Positions 35,774 through 44,288 of a stretch of DNA of 64,000 nucleotides are shown here, piece by piece. The stretch comes from Blautia wexlerae DSM 19850. Lineage in GTDB: Bacteria > Bacillota > Clostridia > Lachnospirales > Lachnospiraceae. The translations under genes and the position numbers were made by a program. The notes beneath the pieces were generated by a model that searched no databases, was not told where the DNA came from, and saw only the letters and a list, made by a program, of their open reading frames with translations. The number at the start of each line of letters is the position of its first letter. Positions within the stretch are counted from its first letter, which is position 1. Location of the stretch: contig NZ_CP102267.1 of assembly GCF_025148125.1 (NCBI RefSeq), forward strand, positions 785,001 through 849,000. The letters run 5' to 3'.

Positions 35774-36811
35774 TTATTTATTATAATAAAATGGAAGAAA
35801 AATTTTGGTGGTAGTGCCGCAGTTTTTTTCTGATTCTACAATTATATATCCATCATGCAAAGAGATTATTTCTTTACATAAATATAGACCTAAGCCATTA
35901 CCATCTGTTACAATTCGGTTTTCACGCCAAAAGCGATTAAATATATTGTTTAAATTATATTTAGATATACCTATACCTGTATCAGAAATACATATGCCAA
36001 GTTGATCTTCAGTTTTAAATATTGATATAGAAATTTCTCCGTTTGTAGGAGTATATTTAATTGAATTATCTAAAATATTAAAAATAGCCTCACTTAGCCA
36101 CCTGCTATCATGCGGGATTAAGTAATCTTTTGAATTATTATAAGTGATTTTTATATTTTTTTTATCAGCAGATAAAAGTATTTCTTCTATGGAAGAAAGT
36201 ATGGTATTGTTAATTGGAAGGTATTCACGATGTAAGTGTATAATACCATTCTCTAATTGGGAAGATTTCAAAAGCGTATGAATCAAAAAATTCAATTTTT
36301 GAAGTTGCTTTTTTTGAATATTTAAGTAAGTTATTTTTTTACTATCTGATATATCTTGTTGAACAAGGGTTTCTTGTACTAGATTTAGATTAGTTAAAGG
36401 AGTTTTAATTTGGTGGGAAATATCGGATATAAAGGATTGAAGTTTATCTCTTTCTGCTTCTATCCTCTGTTGTTTTGACTGCAATATGTTATACAGTTTG
36501 TATAGTTTATGGTACACTTGGGAGATGAAAGTATCTTCCAAGGTTTCCTGCTCGTCAATAGTATAACCATCTATCATCTGATCCATGTATATAAGAAGAT
36601 CTTTGAATATTTTTTGCATGGCTTTTTTGTGTGCAAAGTAGTATAAAGTTCCACTGAAAAAAAAACTTATTTGGCAAAGGAGTAACATTAATGTACATAT
36701 TGGTGAAATCCTATATGTGAAACAAATACATATAAAATTGATTAAACAAAGTACTAAAGGTAACAAGATGTTTAATTTATTCATAGTCTCTCGAAATTTC
36801 CTCCCTATCAT
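35774..36811 (-). CDS. sensor histidine kinase with two membrane helices
   Basis: About 345 aa from the ATG at 36811, which overlaps the regulator stop as ATGA; a GTG at 36823 is possible. Two N-terminal helices (about 20-60) with almost no loop between them, then a coiled region and a HisKA/HATPase kinase: H-box FISDISHQIKTPLTNL, N-box IFNILDNSIKYTP, G1 GICISDTGIGISKYNL, G2 GNGLGLYLCKEI. The short loop is typical of intramembrane-sensing kinases that work with peptide ABC transporters such as the one next door. Confidence 0.9.
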   Translation of the reverse strand: MIGRKFRETMNKLNILLPLVLCLINFICICFTYRISPICTLMLLLCQISFFFSGTLYYFAHKKAMQKIFKDLLIYMDQMIDGYTIDEQETLEDTFISQVYHKLYKLYNILQSKQQRIEAERDKLQSFISDISHQIKTPLTNLNLVQETLVQQDISDSKKITYLNIQKKQLQKLNFLIHTLLKSSQLENGIIHLHREYLPINNTILSSIEEILLSADKKNIKITYNNSKDYLIPHDSRWLSEAIFNILDNSIKYTPTNGEISISIFKTEDQLGICISDTGIGISKYNLNNIFNRFWRENRIVTDGNGLGLYLCKEIISLHDGYIIVESEKNCGTTTKIFLPFYYNK

Positions 36812-37488
36812 TGATTCATCCACATATATCCAGTTCCGTAAATGGTTTTTATATAATGAAATTCTTTAGTATCAATTCGATTTCTAATTCTACAGATCAT
36901 GCTATTTAGTGATGATTCATCTACATAATTTCCTCTCTTATCCCAAATAACATCCAGAATACGTTGGCGGGTAACAATGTGACCTTTGTTTTGAATCAAT
37001 AGTTCCAAAAGTTGAAATTCAAGCGGTGTGAATTCGACAAGTTTATTCTCAACGTATGCAGTATATGAAGAGAAATTTAACTGGAGCCGATGGTCTGAAT
37101 ATGTTTTGGAAGGTTCATGTAACTCAATTCGATTAAGGATAGCGTTCAATTTTTTTTCTAATATAAGAATAGAAAAGGGTTTTGTTATATAGTCATCAGC
37201 ACCTAAATTGTATCCTTTAAGGATATCTTGTTCGATATCATCTGCAGTTAAAAAGATAATCGCTGTGTTTAAATTGATAGTTTGACGTATGTTACGGCAT
37301 ATAGAGAAACCATTACCATCCGGCAAAGAAACATCAAGAAGAACCGCGTCAAAGAGTACACTTTTTAATTTTATTAAAGCTTCTTTTTGGTTTTGGGCAG
37401 ATTGAGTAATATATCCTTTTTGTTGTAGATTGAAGGACAGTGTTTCGTTCAGTATAGTATCATCTTCTACAATTAAAATATGTTTCAT
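36808..37488 (-). CDS. OmpR-family response regulator
   Basis: 226 aa, GGGAGG upstream. Receiver with VEDDTILNE, phosphoacceptor Asp in DAVLLDVSLPDGNGF and Lys in DDYITKPFSI; C-terminal winged helix EFTPLEFQLLELLIQNKGHIVTRQRIL ... IRNRIDTKEFHYIKTIYGTGY. Forms an operon with the kinase at 35774. Its leftward promoter is probably P4 at 37682, about 190 bases upstream of the start codon. Confidence 0.93.
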   Translation of the reverse strand: MKHILIVEDDTILNETLSFNLQQKGYITQSAQNQKEALIKLKSVLFDAVLLDVSLPDGNGFSICRNIRQTINLNTAIIFLTADDIEQDILKGYNLGADDYITKPFSILILEKKLNAILNRIELHEPSKTYSDHRLQLNFSSYTAYVENKLVEFTPLEFQLLELLIQNKGHIVTRQRILDVIWDKRGNYVDESSLNSMICRIRNRIDTKEFHYIKTIYGTGYMWMNQ

Positions 37489-37531
37489 GTGAATACCTCC
37501 CTAATTTATTTTGTAGTGTCAAATGCTATTT

Positions 37532-37663
37532 CTAGCAGAAATGGTGACGGCATTTTTGCCTTTTGGCGGGGATAGGTTTGGGCGGCGTCTCCGGTATTGG
37601 TTCATCAATAACTGCAATTTTTAAGGTTCGATTGAAATTTTCTTTTGACTCGGTTTTGATTGC
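37532..37663 (-). pseudogene. open-frame remnant in the regulator leader
   Basis: A 43-codon open stretch on the minus strand without a start codon, ending at the stop 37532-37534. The encoded tail (DEPIPETPPKPIPAKRQK followed by CRHHFC) is Pro/Lys-rich and the DNA is visibly richer in G+C than its surroundings. It looks like the 3' end of a gene left behind by an insertion or deletion. I do not recognise the family. Confidence 0.3.
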
Positions 37664-37681
37664 TTACTTGACGTTACCTTT

Positions 37682-37743
37682 ATTTTAAGTAAATATACTA
37701 GAAAATATAGATTTTTTGCTTAGAACGCCATAAATCTTGCTTA
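37682..37743 (-). promoter_or_regulatory. TAAGCAA-box promoter P4 with two boxes
   Basis: On the minus strand TAAGCAA starts at 37743 and again at 37722, spaced 21 bases (two helical turns). TAAAAT follows exactly 35 bases after the second box start (37687 to 37682). It points toward the kinase/regulator operon. The other gene-free bases of 37489-37857 contain only the remnant above. Confidence 0.55.
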
Positions 37744-37857
37744 AATGGGAGTTAGTGGTTACAACTAAAATACAACGAATAGTAGTAAATATACCACTAA
37801 TAAAAGTGAATACAAGGCGTGAAAGAGTGTAATATTGATGTATTGGAGGTGAGACAG

Positions 37858-38193
37858 GTGAATCGAATTGCGGAACTCAGAAAAAAGATAGGACTTAGCC
37901 AAAGTGCGCTTGGTGAGATACTTGGAGTAAGTCAACAAACAATTAGTAAATATGAAAAATCGGATTTGAATGTACCTGCCGATATATTGGCAAAAATGTC
38001 TAGGGTGTTTAAAGTATCTATTGAGTATATTTTAAGAAATGAATTAAATGAAAAGGAAGAAGATGTAAAATCTGAGATTATGAGGCTTTATAGAAGCTTG
38101 GATCGGTATAATAGGGAGACCTGGGTGATTCTAGGTAAGAGGCTTTTGGGCGGACAAATACAGGATTACACGGAAATTATAGAAAAGAGTTAA
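37858..38193 (+). CDS. XRE-family regulator, 111 aa, second copy
   Basis: GTG at 37858 with GGAGGTGA upstream; a GTG at 37819 in frame lacks a site. Helix-turn-helix IGLSQSALGEILGVSQQTISKYE, linker and tail LYRSLDRYNRETWVILGKRLL. Same length and architecture as the protein at 22026. Single-gene unit followed by a terminator; divergent from the OmpR-type regulator, so it may act on P4. Confidence 0.87.
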   Translation: MNRIAELRKKIGLSQSALGEILGVSQQTISKYEKSDLNVPADILAKMSRVFKVSIEYILRNELNEKEEDVKSEIMRLYRSLDRYNRETWVILGKRLLGGQIQDYTEIIEKS

Positions 38194-38204
38194 TAGATGT
38201 AGAA

Positions 38205-38234
38205 AAAGAAGCATTGTGTTATGCTTCTTTTTTG
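38205..38234 (+). terminator. terminator after the second XRE gene
   Basis: AAAGAAGCAT / ATGCTTCTTT with a short TGTGTT loop and a T-run. Confidence 0.9.
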
Positions 38235-38353
38235 CTTTATTGGTTATATTTTAGCAATAATTGCATGAGAAAATATAAATACAGAGAGCTATAATAATGA
38301 AACGCAAATATTGGGATATTTTGGAATAATAAAAATGAAGCAGGAGATTCAAT

Positions 38354-39127
38354 ATGAAAAAAATATTATTAGTTGATGATGATAGTAACTATATATGGTT
38401 ATTAAAAAATTTTTTGCAGCGAAAAGGCTATGAAGTAATAACAGCGTGTTCTGTAGAGGATGCCTCACATATTATAGAAGAAAAGGAACTATTATATATA
38501 ACCTCTGACTTAGATTTGCCGGATGGGGATGGTTTTAAATTATTGGAGATAATGCGTTTAAAAAAAATTCAAGTACCATTTCTTTTTTTGTCATGTCATG
38601 AAAAGGAAGAATATGAAACAAGGGCATTAGAGAAAGGTGCAAATTTGTGCATGAATAAGCTTAGCTCAGAGTTAGTTAAGGAAACTCTTTTAGAGTATGC
38701 ATATAAGGAATCATGTGGGGAAGGTGCAGCCTTTCATAAAATACTTCTTGTAAAGAAAAATTCAGAAACATCTAGCGTGATGCAGACAGAGCTACTAAAA
38801 AAAGGTGTATATACTATTACAGCGGAAAGCATAGGAGAGGCAAAAAATAAATTATTAGAACATCGGGATATTGAATTGATTCTGTGTGATTTGTTTATGG
38901 AGGATGGAATTGCTATGGATTTTCTTCATTCTATGCGAAAAGTAGCAGGGATTTTTAAGGACATGAAGAATCCAAGATTCAGAGAGTTGCCGTTTTTTAT
39001 ATTCACAGATAATAGGGATTTATCATTAGAATATCGATATCGCCATGAGGGTGTAAGCGACTATATAACCAGTCCTGTTAATATTCCAGAATTAATCAGA
39101 CGGATATGTTATTTCGTAGAAGGATAG
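38354..39127 (+). CDS. tandem receiver-domain protein without output domain
   Basis: 257 aa. The first receiver (1-120) has VDDDSNYIW and a phosphoacceptor region TSDLDLPDGDGFKLLEIM. The second (127-257) starts LLVKKNSETS, lacking the acidic pair, but keeps LILCDLFMEDG. No DNA-binding or enzymatic domain follows. Such proteins act in phosphorelays or by protein contact. An orphan winged-helix domain that lacks a receiver is encoded at 41546, so the two may be halves of one regulatory pathway; this is inference. GGAGA upstream; next gene is metK. Confidence 0.85.
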   Translation: MKKILLVDDDSNYIWLLKNFLQRKGYEVITACSVEDASHIIEEKELLYITSDLDLPDGDGFKLLEIMRLKKIQVPFLFLSCHEKEEYETRALEKGANLCMNKLSSELVKETLLEYAYKESCGEGAAFHKILLVKKNSETSSVMQTELLKKGVYTITAESIGEAKNKLLEHRDIELILCDLFMEDGIAMDFLHSMRKVAGIFKDMKNPRFRELPFFIFTDNRDLSLEYRYRHEGVSDYITSPVNIPELIRRICYFVEG

Positions 39128-39261
39128 CAAAGTTATTTGGTTTGAAGACAAAACCAACCGGACAGAAAAAAGTACAATGTAGACAAAAAGTATAGTAATC
39201 ATAGTAAAGATATTTTATGTTATTGACAAATATGAAATATTGATACAAAGGAGAATTTACT

Positions 39262-40452
39262 ATGGAGAAAAGATTATTTACCTCAGAATCAGTAACAGAA
39301 GGACATCCGGACAAAATATGTGATGCCATATCAGATGCCATATTGGATGCTCTTATGGAGAAGGATCCAATGAGCAGAGTGGCCTGCGAGACTGCAATTA
39401 CAACGGGTATGGTATTAGTGATGGGAGAAATCACGACCAATGCGTATATAGATATGCAGCAGGTGGTAAGAGAAACGATCAAAGAAATTGGTTATGACAA
39501 TGGAGATTATGGATTTGATGCACATACCTGTGCTGTCTTAACGGCAATTGATGAGCAGTCAGCAGATATTGCTTTGGGCGTGAATAAGGCATTGGAAGCA
39601 AAAGAACACAAAATGTCAGAAGAAGAGCTTGATGCAATTGGTGCTGGGGATCAGGGTATGATGTTTGGTTACGCATGTGACGAAACGAATGAATTTATAC
39701 CATATCCAATTTCACTGGCACACAAATTGACACGGCAGCTTACTCAGGTCCGTAAAGATGGTTTGTTGAATTATTTAAGACCGGACGGTAAGAGTCAGGT
39801 TACTGTAGAATATGACGAAGCAGGTATTCCGCACCGGCTGGATGCAGTGGTTCTGTCAACACAGCATGATCCAGATGTGACACAGGAGCAGATCCATGAT
39901 GATATAAAAAAATATGTATTGGAACCGATTATTCCAACAGAACTGGTAGATGAGAATACAAAATTTTTCATCAATCCAACAGGGCGTTTTGTCATCGGTG
40001 GTCCTCACGGAGATAGTGGTGTAACAGGACGCAAGATTATTGTAGATACATACGGTGGTATGGCACGGCATGGCGGCGGAGCTTTTTCTGGAAAAGACTG
40101 TACGAAAGTAGATCGTTCTGCATCTTATGCTGCTCGTTATGTTGCGAAGAATATTGTGGCTGCAGGTCTGGCAAAAAAATGTGAAATTCAGTTGTCTTAC
40201 GCAATTGGGGTGGCTCATCCGACCTCTATTATGGTAGACACCTTTGGAACTGGGAAAATTTCAGATGAGAGTCTGGTAGAGATGATAAGAAGAGAATTCG
40301 ATCTGCGACCAGCAGGAATCATTCAGATGTTGGATCTCCGCCGTCCGATCTATAAACAGACAGCAGCCTATGGACATTTTGGAAGAAACGATCTCAACCT
40401 TCCATGGGAAAGATTAGATAAGGTAGAAGAACTGAAAAAATATTTGAAATAA
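39262..40452 (+). CDS. metK: S-adenosylmethionine synthetase
   Basis: 396 aa, full length. It makes AdoMet from methionine and ATP. Signatures: [20 protein letters not shown] at the N-terminus, [32 protein letters not shown] and [24 protein letters not shown] upstream. I see no S-box SAM riboswitch in the 134-base leader, unlike typical clostridial metK genes, so it would escape normal methionine control. Placement in a mobile island with five radical SAM enzymes suggests a dedicated AdoMet supply. It is followed at 19 bases by a secreted hydrolase gene. Confidence 0.97.
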   Translation: MEKRLFTSESVTEGHPDKICDAISDAILDALMEKDPMSRVACETAITTGMVLVMGEITTNAYIDMQQVVRETIKEIGYDNGDYGFDAHTCAVLTAIDEQSADIALGVNKALEAKEHKMSEEELDAIGAGDQGMMFGYACDETNEFIPYPISLAHKLTRQLTQVRKDGLLNYLRPDGKSQVTVEYDEAGIPHRLDAVVLSTQHDPDVTQEQIHDDIKKYVLEPIIPTELVDENTKFFINPTGRFVIGGPHGDSGVTGRKIIVDTYGGMARHGGGAFSGKDCTKVDRSASYAARYVAKNIVAAGLAKKCEIQLSYAIGVAHPTSIMVDTFGTGKISDESLVEMIRREFDLRPAGIIQMLDLRRPIYKQTAAYGHFGRNDLNLPWERLDKVEELKKYLK

Positions 40453-40470
40453 TTTATTAGGAGGAAACGT

Positions 40471-41490
40471 ATGGGAAGATACAAAAAGCGAATCTCAAGA
40501 ATTGTGACGATTGCGATGCTGTTTGCATTTCTGGTAGGAAATTCTAATATGGTATATGCTATGGGAGCAACACAAGTTGGATATGCGAGTAAATATATCA
40601 CAGTGAAAGGGAATAATATGCATCTTGCTTTGTATGGAAAATTGGATGTAAGTGGAGAAACATTTGCAGATGAAGGAAAAACCACATTGGTGATGATGCC
40701 GGCTCTGGGAGTTCCATCACCGCATATCTACTTCAAACCTCTGGCACAATCTTTAGATGAGAGTTTTAACATAGTGATTGTAGAGCCGTTTGGATATGGG
40801 CTTAGTGATGTTGCAGCAACGGATCGAACTGTAGATAATATCAATAGTGAATTGAATGCTGCACTGGACACCATGGGAATTAAGCAGTGTGTATTGCTGG
40901 TACATTCGATTTCTGGAGTATATGGACTCAACTTTGTACAGAATTATCCCGAAAAAGTAAAAGGTTTCATTGCTGTTGATAATACGGTATATGATGAAGA
41001 ACTGGCAGAGGCTATGGAAATGGAAAAGAAATATATGCTGCAGGGAATTGATGAATTTCAGAAAATCAAGAATTCTTTTTCTTCTTTGGAAGAATTCCAG
41101 ATGGCACTGAAAACAGATCCAGATAAATATGGGGCAGCATTACCACAGGTTTCCGGGTACACTTATACGGAGAGTGATAGGGAGGAATACATTCAGGCAT
41201 ATTCTTTAAGCAGCAACGATACGATTAGAAATGAAGTGAACGGGATGGATCAATCATTACTCTCTATAAAGAATAAAAAATTCCCATCGGCACTTCCTGT
41301 ATTAACCATGATTTCTTCAGAGAATGTACAAAATGTTCCGGCATGGGAGACTGCTCATAGAAATCAATTGGATTTAGAATCTGGTAATCACCAGTTATAT
41401 ATTGTAAATGGAGGACATTATATCTGGTATACCAATTTAACGCAGGTTGTACAGCTTATCGATGAATGGAGAATAGAGAATCATTTTTAA
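40471..41490 (+). CDS. secreted alpha/beta hydrolase
   Basis: 339 aa, AGGAGG upstream. Signal peptide (RISRIVTIAMLFAFLVGNSNMVYA). Alpha/beta hydrolase fold: strand/oxyanion region TTLVMMPALGVPS, VEPFGYGLSD, nucleophile elbow LVHSISGVYGLNF (Ser within H-S-I-S-G, a variant of G-x-S-x-G), and a late His in YIVNGGHYIWYTN. The substrate is unknown; it could modify the exported peptide, a lipid or a signal. It is cotranscribed with metK. Confidence 0.82.
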   Translation: MGRYKKRISRIVTIAMLFAFLVGNSNMVYAMGATQVGYASKYITVKGNNMHLALYGKLDVSGETFADEGKTTLVMMPALGVPSPHIYFKPLAQSLDESFNIVIVEPFGYGLSDVAATDRTVDNINSELNAALDTMGIKQCVLLVHSISGVYGLNFVQNYPEKVKGFIAVDNTVYDEELAEAMEMEKKYMLQGIDEFQKIKNSFSSLEEFQMALKTDPDKYGAALPQVSGYTYTESDREEYIQAYSLSSNDTIRNEVNGMDQSLLSIKNKKFPSALPVLTMISSENVQNVPAWETAHRNQLDLESGNHQLYIVNGGHYIWYTNLTQVVQLIDEWRIENHF

Positions 41491-41545
41491 AAGGAATCTG
41501 TGTGATGAGATTTCTAAATAAGAGAAAACAGAAGGGAAGTGTAGC

Positions 41546-41947
41546 TTGGGGAAAGTAACTATTTCAACTGTATTGGGATACAAAGAATATGTAGTGGAAA
41601 ATATAAAAAACATCCGGGGAGAGGATGAAGAAAATTCCGATTTTAGGATTTATCCGGATTATCATAAGATTTATAGAGGACAGACGGAGATCGTCTTAAC
41701 GAAAGCAGAGTATGAATTGTTTATGCTTTTGTCAGGGAGACCAGGTGTGATATTTACCAAAGAAAAAATTTTTGAGATTCTTTATAACGAGGAATTGCCA
41801 GAAAGCATTGATAATATTGTGTACTGTCTGGTATCCAGTATGAGAAAGAAAATTGAACCGGAGCTAAAGCAGTGCCGCTATATTAAAACAGTGAGAGGTG
41901 TAGGATATAAGTTTGAAGGAAAAAAGATGGACATCTTTCCAGAATAG
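41546..41947 (+). CDS. OmpR-type winged-helix protein without receiver
   Basis: 133 aa from a TTG at 41546 with GGGAAG upstream. Only the DNA-binding half of an OmpR-like regulator is present (IVLTKAEYELFMLLSGRPGVIFTKEKIF ... MRKKIEPELKQCRYIKTVRGVGYKF), preceded by 35 unrelated residues. The missing receiver may be provided in trans by the tandem receiver protein at 38354. It ends the metK operon at a strong terminator. Confidence 0.8.
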   Translation: MGKVTISTVLGYKEYVVENIKNIRGEDEENSDFRIYPDYHKIYRGQTEIVLTKAEYELFMLLSGRPGVIFTKEKIFEILYNEELPESIDNIVYCLVSSMRKKIEPELKQCRYIKTVRGVGYKFEGKKMDIFPE

Positions 41948-41957
41948 TTGATCTGAA

Positions 41958-41993
41958 GACAGAGGAAATTTTTTAAAACCTCTGTCTTTTTTT
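41958..41993 (+). terminator. terminator of the metK operon
   Basis: GACAGAGG / CCTCTGTC with an AT-rich loop followed by TTTTTTT. Confidence 0.92.
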
Positions 41994-42041
41994 GTTGCTT
42001 TTTTATGCCATCTTGCGTACAGAAGTAGTGAAAGTCACCTC

Positions 42042-42147
42042 CCAAAAAGTATGCTTTTTGATGGGAGATGTAATAGGCTATTTTTTTATTTCCAAAAAGT
42101 ATATAAGAAGGTTTTGAGATATGCCAAAATATTTTAAGACTTTTTGG
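42042..42147. other. res site of the serine resolvase (three subsites)
   Basis: Three imperfect palindromes sharing CCAAAA...TTTTGG-type arms lie directly upstream of the resolvase: 42042-42060 (CCAAAAAGTATGCTTTTTG), 42092-42116 (CCAAAAAGTATAT, right arm GGTTTTG) and 42124-42147 (CCAAAATATTTTAAG, right arm CTTTTTGG). Resolvases bind three dimer sites of different spacing in front of their own gene, which fits. Confidence 0.7.
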
Positions 42148-42169
42148 GAATGTATAAAGGGGGATACGT

Positions 42170-42826
42170 ATGGCATATTATGGGTATCACAGAATCAGTA
42201 CTAAGGAACAACACTTGGACCGAGGTATTATAGAAATAAAGAGGTTCTGTGAAAATCAGAAAATTAAACTGGAAAGTATTTTTACAGATAAGATAACCGG
42301 TAAAAATTTTGACAGACCACGTTATACCGTTCTTGTGGAAGATGTTTTACGGGTAGGGGATACCCTGATTATTACAGAGCTGGACAGACTTGGCAGGAAC
42401 AAGCAGGAGATTTTAAAGCAGCTACGTTTTTTAGAAGAAAAAGGGGTTCGGGTAATGGTATTGGAACTTCCTACCACGTTGTTTGACCTGTCTCAGATGG
42501 AAAATAATCTGGCAAAGATGATGATAGAAACAATCAATAATATGATGATTGAACTCTATGCATCCATGGCACAGGCAGAGATGGAGAAAAAGGAGAAGCG
42601 ACAAAAGGAAGGTATGGAGGCAAAAAGGCTTCGGGGTGAATGGGATGAAGTAGGAAGACCACGGGCTATAGAACAGGAAAAGTTTAACCAGGAATTTATG
42701 AGGGTGGTACAAAAGAAGGTAACACCGACACAACTGCAGCGGGAGTTGGGGTTAACTTCTTCTACCTATTATCGGTATCGGAAAAACTTTTATGAAATTT
42801 TTCCGGAATTTCTTCAATCTGTATAG
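42170..42826 (+). CDS. serine recombinase (resolvase/invertase family)
   Basis: 218 aa. N-terminal catalytic domain YYGYHRISTKEQ with nucleophile Ser10, LVEDVLRVGDTLIITELDRLGRNKQEIL, then the E-helix region and a C-terminal helix-turn-helix (TPTQLQRELGLTSSTYYRYRKN). It would resolve multimers or cointegrates at the res site just upstream. GGGGGA upstream of ATG. Located at the right border of the AT-rich cargo, possibly a relic of how the cargo was acquired. Confidence 0.92.
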   Translation: MAYYGYHRISTKEQHLDRGIIEIKRFCENQKIKLESIFTDKITGKNFDRPRYTVLVEDVLRVGDTLIITELDRLGRNKQEILKQLRFLEEKGVRVMVLELPTTLFDLSQMENNLAKMMIETINNMMIELYASMAQAEMEKKEKRQKEGMEAKRLRGEWDEVGRPRAIEQEKFNQEFMRVVQKKVTPTQLQRELGLTSSTYYRYRKNFYEIFPEFLQSV

Positions 42827-42874
42827 GGATGAGGTAATTACTAAGTAAAAGAAAAATTTAAGGAGGCAGATGTT

Positions 42875-43096
42875 ATGAGTGAACACAGAGAAGGAACATT
42901 GTTTTATGATACTGAAACAGGGAGGTATGATATACGTTTTGATTTGGAATCTTTTTATGGAGGACTACATTGCGGGGAATGTTTCGATGTAAAGGTGAAA
43001 GATATTTGGATTCCGGTCCGAATTGAAATGGGAGATGACTGGTATCTGGTTGGATTGAATGTGTCGAGATTAGATGGACTGAGAGTACGTATGTAA
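42875..43096 (+). CDS. DUF5348-like small protein
   Basis: 73 aa, AAGGAGG upstream. All-beta looking sequence (GTLFYDTETGRYDIRFDLES ... WIPVRIEMGDDWYLVGL) resembling the DUF5348 family found in clostridial mobile elements. No known function. First gene of a three-gene cluster with 17 bases to the next. Confidence 0.7.
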   Translation: MSEHREGTLFYDTETGRYDIRFDLESFYGGLHCGECFDVKVKDIWIPVRIEMGDDWYLVGLNVSRLDGLRVRM

Positions 43097-43113
43097 ATAG
43101 GAGGATAAGCCTG

Positions 43114-43407
43114 ATGAGGGGAAGTGCAATGAGAGAAAGTGTTACGGATGTTCGCATTATACTGGAATGCTTACAGGAAGCATATCAAATGGAAGGAGAT
43201 ATGGTACGGTCCGGGAAAAATATTCATGCGACTATGATATATCCATTTGTCCGTATGCTGCAGGAAAAGTGTAGGGATTTAACAGAGGAACAGATACATA
43301 AGACACTTTGGAAAGAATATGAGATTTCAGGGGCAGACAGGATGTTTGTGGAGAGGGCTTCAAAGATTTTAGAGCAATACGAAGGAGAATCTGAAGATGA
43401 GAAATAG
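43114..43407 (+). CDS. hypothetical protein, 97 aa
   Basis: Helical, charged, no recognised domain (VTDVRIILECLQEAYQMEGD; RMFVERASKILEQYEG). GGAGG nine bases upstream. It overlaps the following gene by 11 bases, so translation is coupled. Confidence 0.65.
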   Translation: MRGSAMRESVTDVRIILECLQEAYQMEGDMVRSGKNIHATMIYPFVRMLQEKCRDLTEEQIHKTLWKEYEISGADRMFVERASKILEQYEGESEDEK

Positions 43408-44092
43408 TACAATGGAATATAAAGTAAATCAAGCCTATGAAGAACTAAAGCGTTTAATACAGTGGCATCCAGATAGCGAAGGAAAGTTTTTACAGAAAAT
43501 GGTATGCTTCTTGTTACCTGAACAAAGAAAATATTGGACAGAGGCTATCCGTGATTTGAGGCAATCTTTAGAAACTGAACATGGAATGATATTTATTGAA
43601 AAATACAGAGAAAAATTGGAATGGTTGGATGATGTTTCGCTGTTGGAACTGGAAAGAAAGATAGGAGCAATTTATTTTGTTGATCATTATAAAATGATAG
43701 CAGACGAATTTCTATATAAAAAGGATTTTGAAACTGCCTTATTTTTGCGAATTGCAATGGAAACAGGGATAAGAAGTATAGACATTCCGTATATAGAATG
43801 GTCCTGCATATATGGAAAGGCTATTTATTTAGAAGAAAGTAAAGGCGGAGATTTGTATAAAAGAGTTAATGGAACGTTTCCTAAGATTTCAACTCAGTCG
43901 TTACGGATTATAAAGTTATTGCACAGGAAGCAAGGGAAAATATTTACAAAATCAAACGAGTACTATGTTCGCAAAATTTCTTGTGCTTGGGGAATGCCTG
44001 GGTTTCGTATCCATAGTTTTCAGGATTATAGGAGAAAGATAGAAATGGGAATTACAGTAGGTGTACAAGTTCCAAGGATCATTCCATTATAA
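43397..44092 (+). CDS. hypothetical protein with weak tyrosine-recombinase resemblance
   Basis: 231 aa. The C-terminal half contains LRIAMETGIRSIDIPYIEW, SLRIIKLLHR and FRIHSFQDYRRKIEMG, in the order of the R and H-x-x-R boxes of tyrosine recombinases, but no final Tyr motif is found, so catalysis is unlikely. It may be a decayed or repurposed integrase-fold protein. Overlaps the upstream gene by 11 bases. The call is tentative. Confidence 0.6.
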   Translation: MRNSTMEYKVNQAYEELKRLIQWHPDSEGKFLQKMVCFLLPEQRKYWTEAIRDLRQSLETEHGMIFIEKYREKLEWLDDVSLLELERKIGAIYFVDHYKMIADEFLYKKDFETALFLRIAMETGIRSIDIPYIEWSCIYGKAIYLEESKGGDLYKRVNGTFPKISTQSLRIIKLLHRKQGKIFTKSNEYYVRKISCAWGMPGFRIHSFQDYRRKIEMGITVGVQVPRIIPL

Positions 44093-44159
44093 AGAATAGG
44101 ATAGATTGGAAAACGTTATAGGATGCTATATGAGCTGCTGTTGCAGTTCTAGTGAGTTT

Positions 44160-44288
44160 CAATAAAAATACGCAAATATAGTATTTGCGTATTTTTTATT
44201 GAAATTACAAATATATTTGCAAATAGATTGAATTATGAATAAAAACAATAAAACAAACGCAAATATAAACTTTGCGTTTGTTTTATTG
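44160..44288. promoter_or_regulatory. two operator palindromes upstream of the AbiE pair
   Basis: Palindrome 1 (44160-44201) and palindrome 2 (44246-44288) both have CAATAAAA-type outer arms and ACGCAAAT/TTTGCGT inner arms; palindrome 2 has 18-bp arms around TATAAAC. Their centres are about 87 bases apart. AbiEi antitoxins are known to bind paired inverted repeats in front of their own genes, which fits this layout. Confidence 0.7.

Noticed and set aside
39128..39261. SAM riboswitch before metK
   Set aside because: I looked for the S-box hallmarks (long multi-helix leader with terminator) and saw only a short AT-rich leader.
42042..42147. CRISPR-like repeat array
   Set aside because: The three units are palindromic, differ in spacing and precede a resolvase; they fit a res site. 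No CRISPR array or cas gene is seen anywhere in the window.
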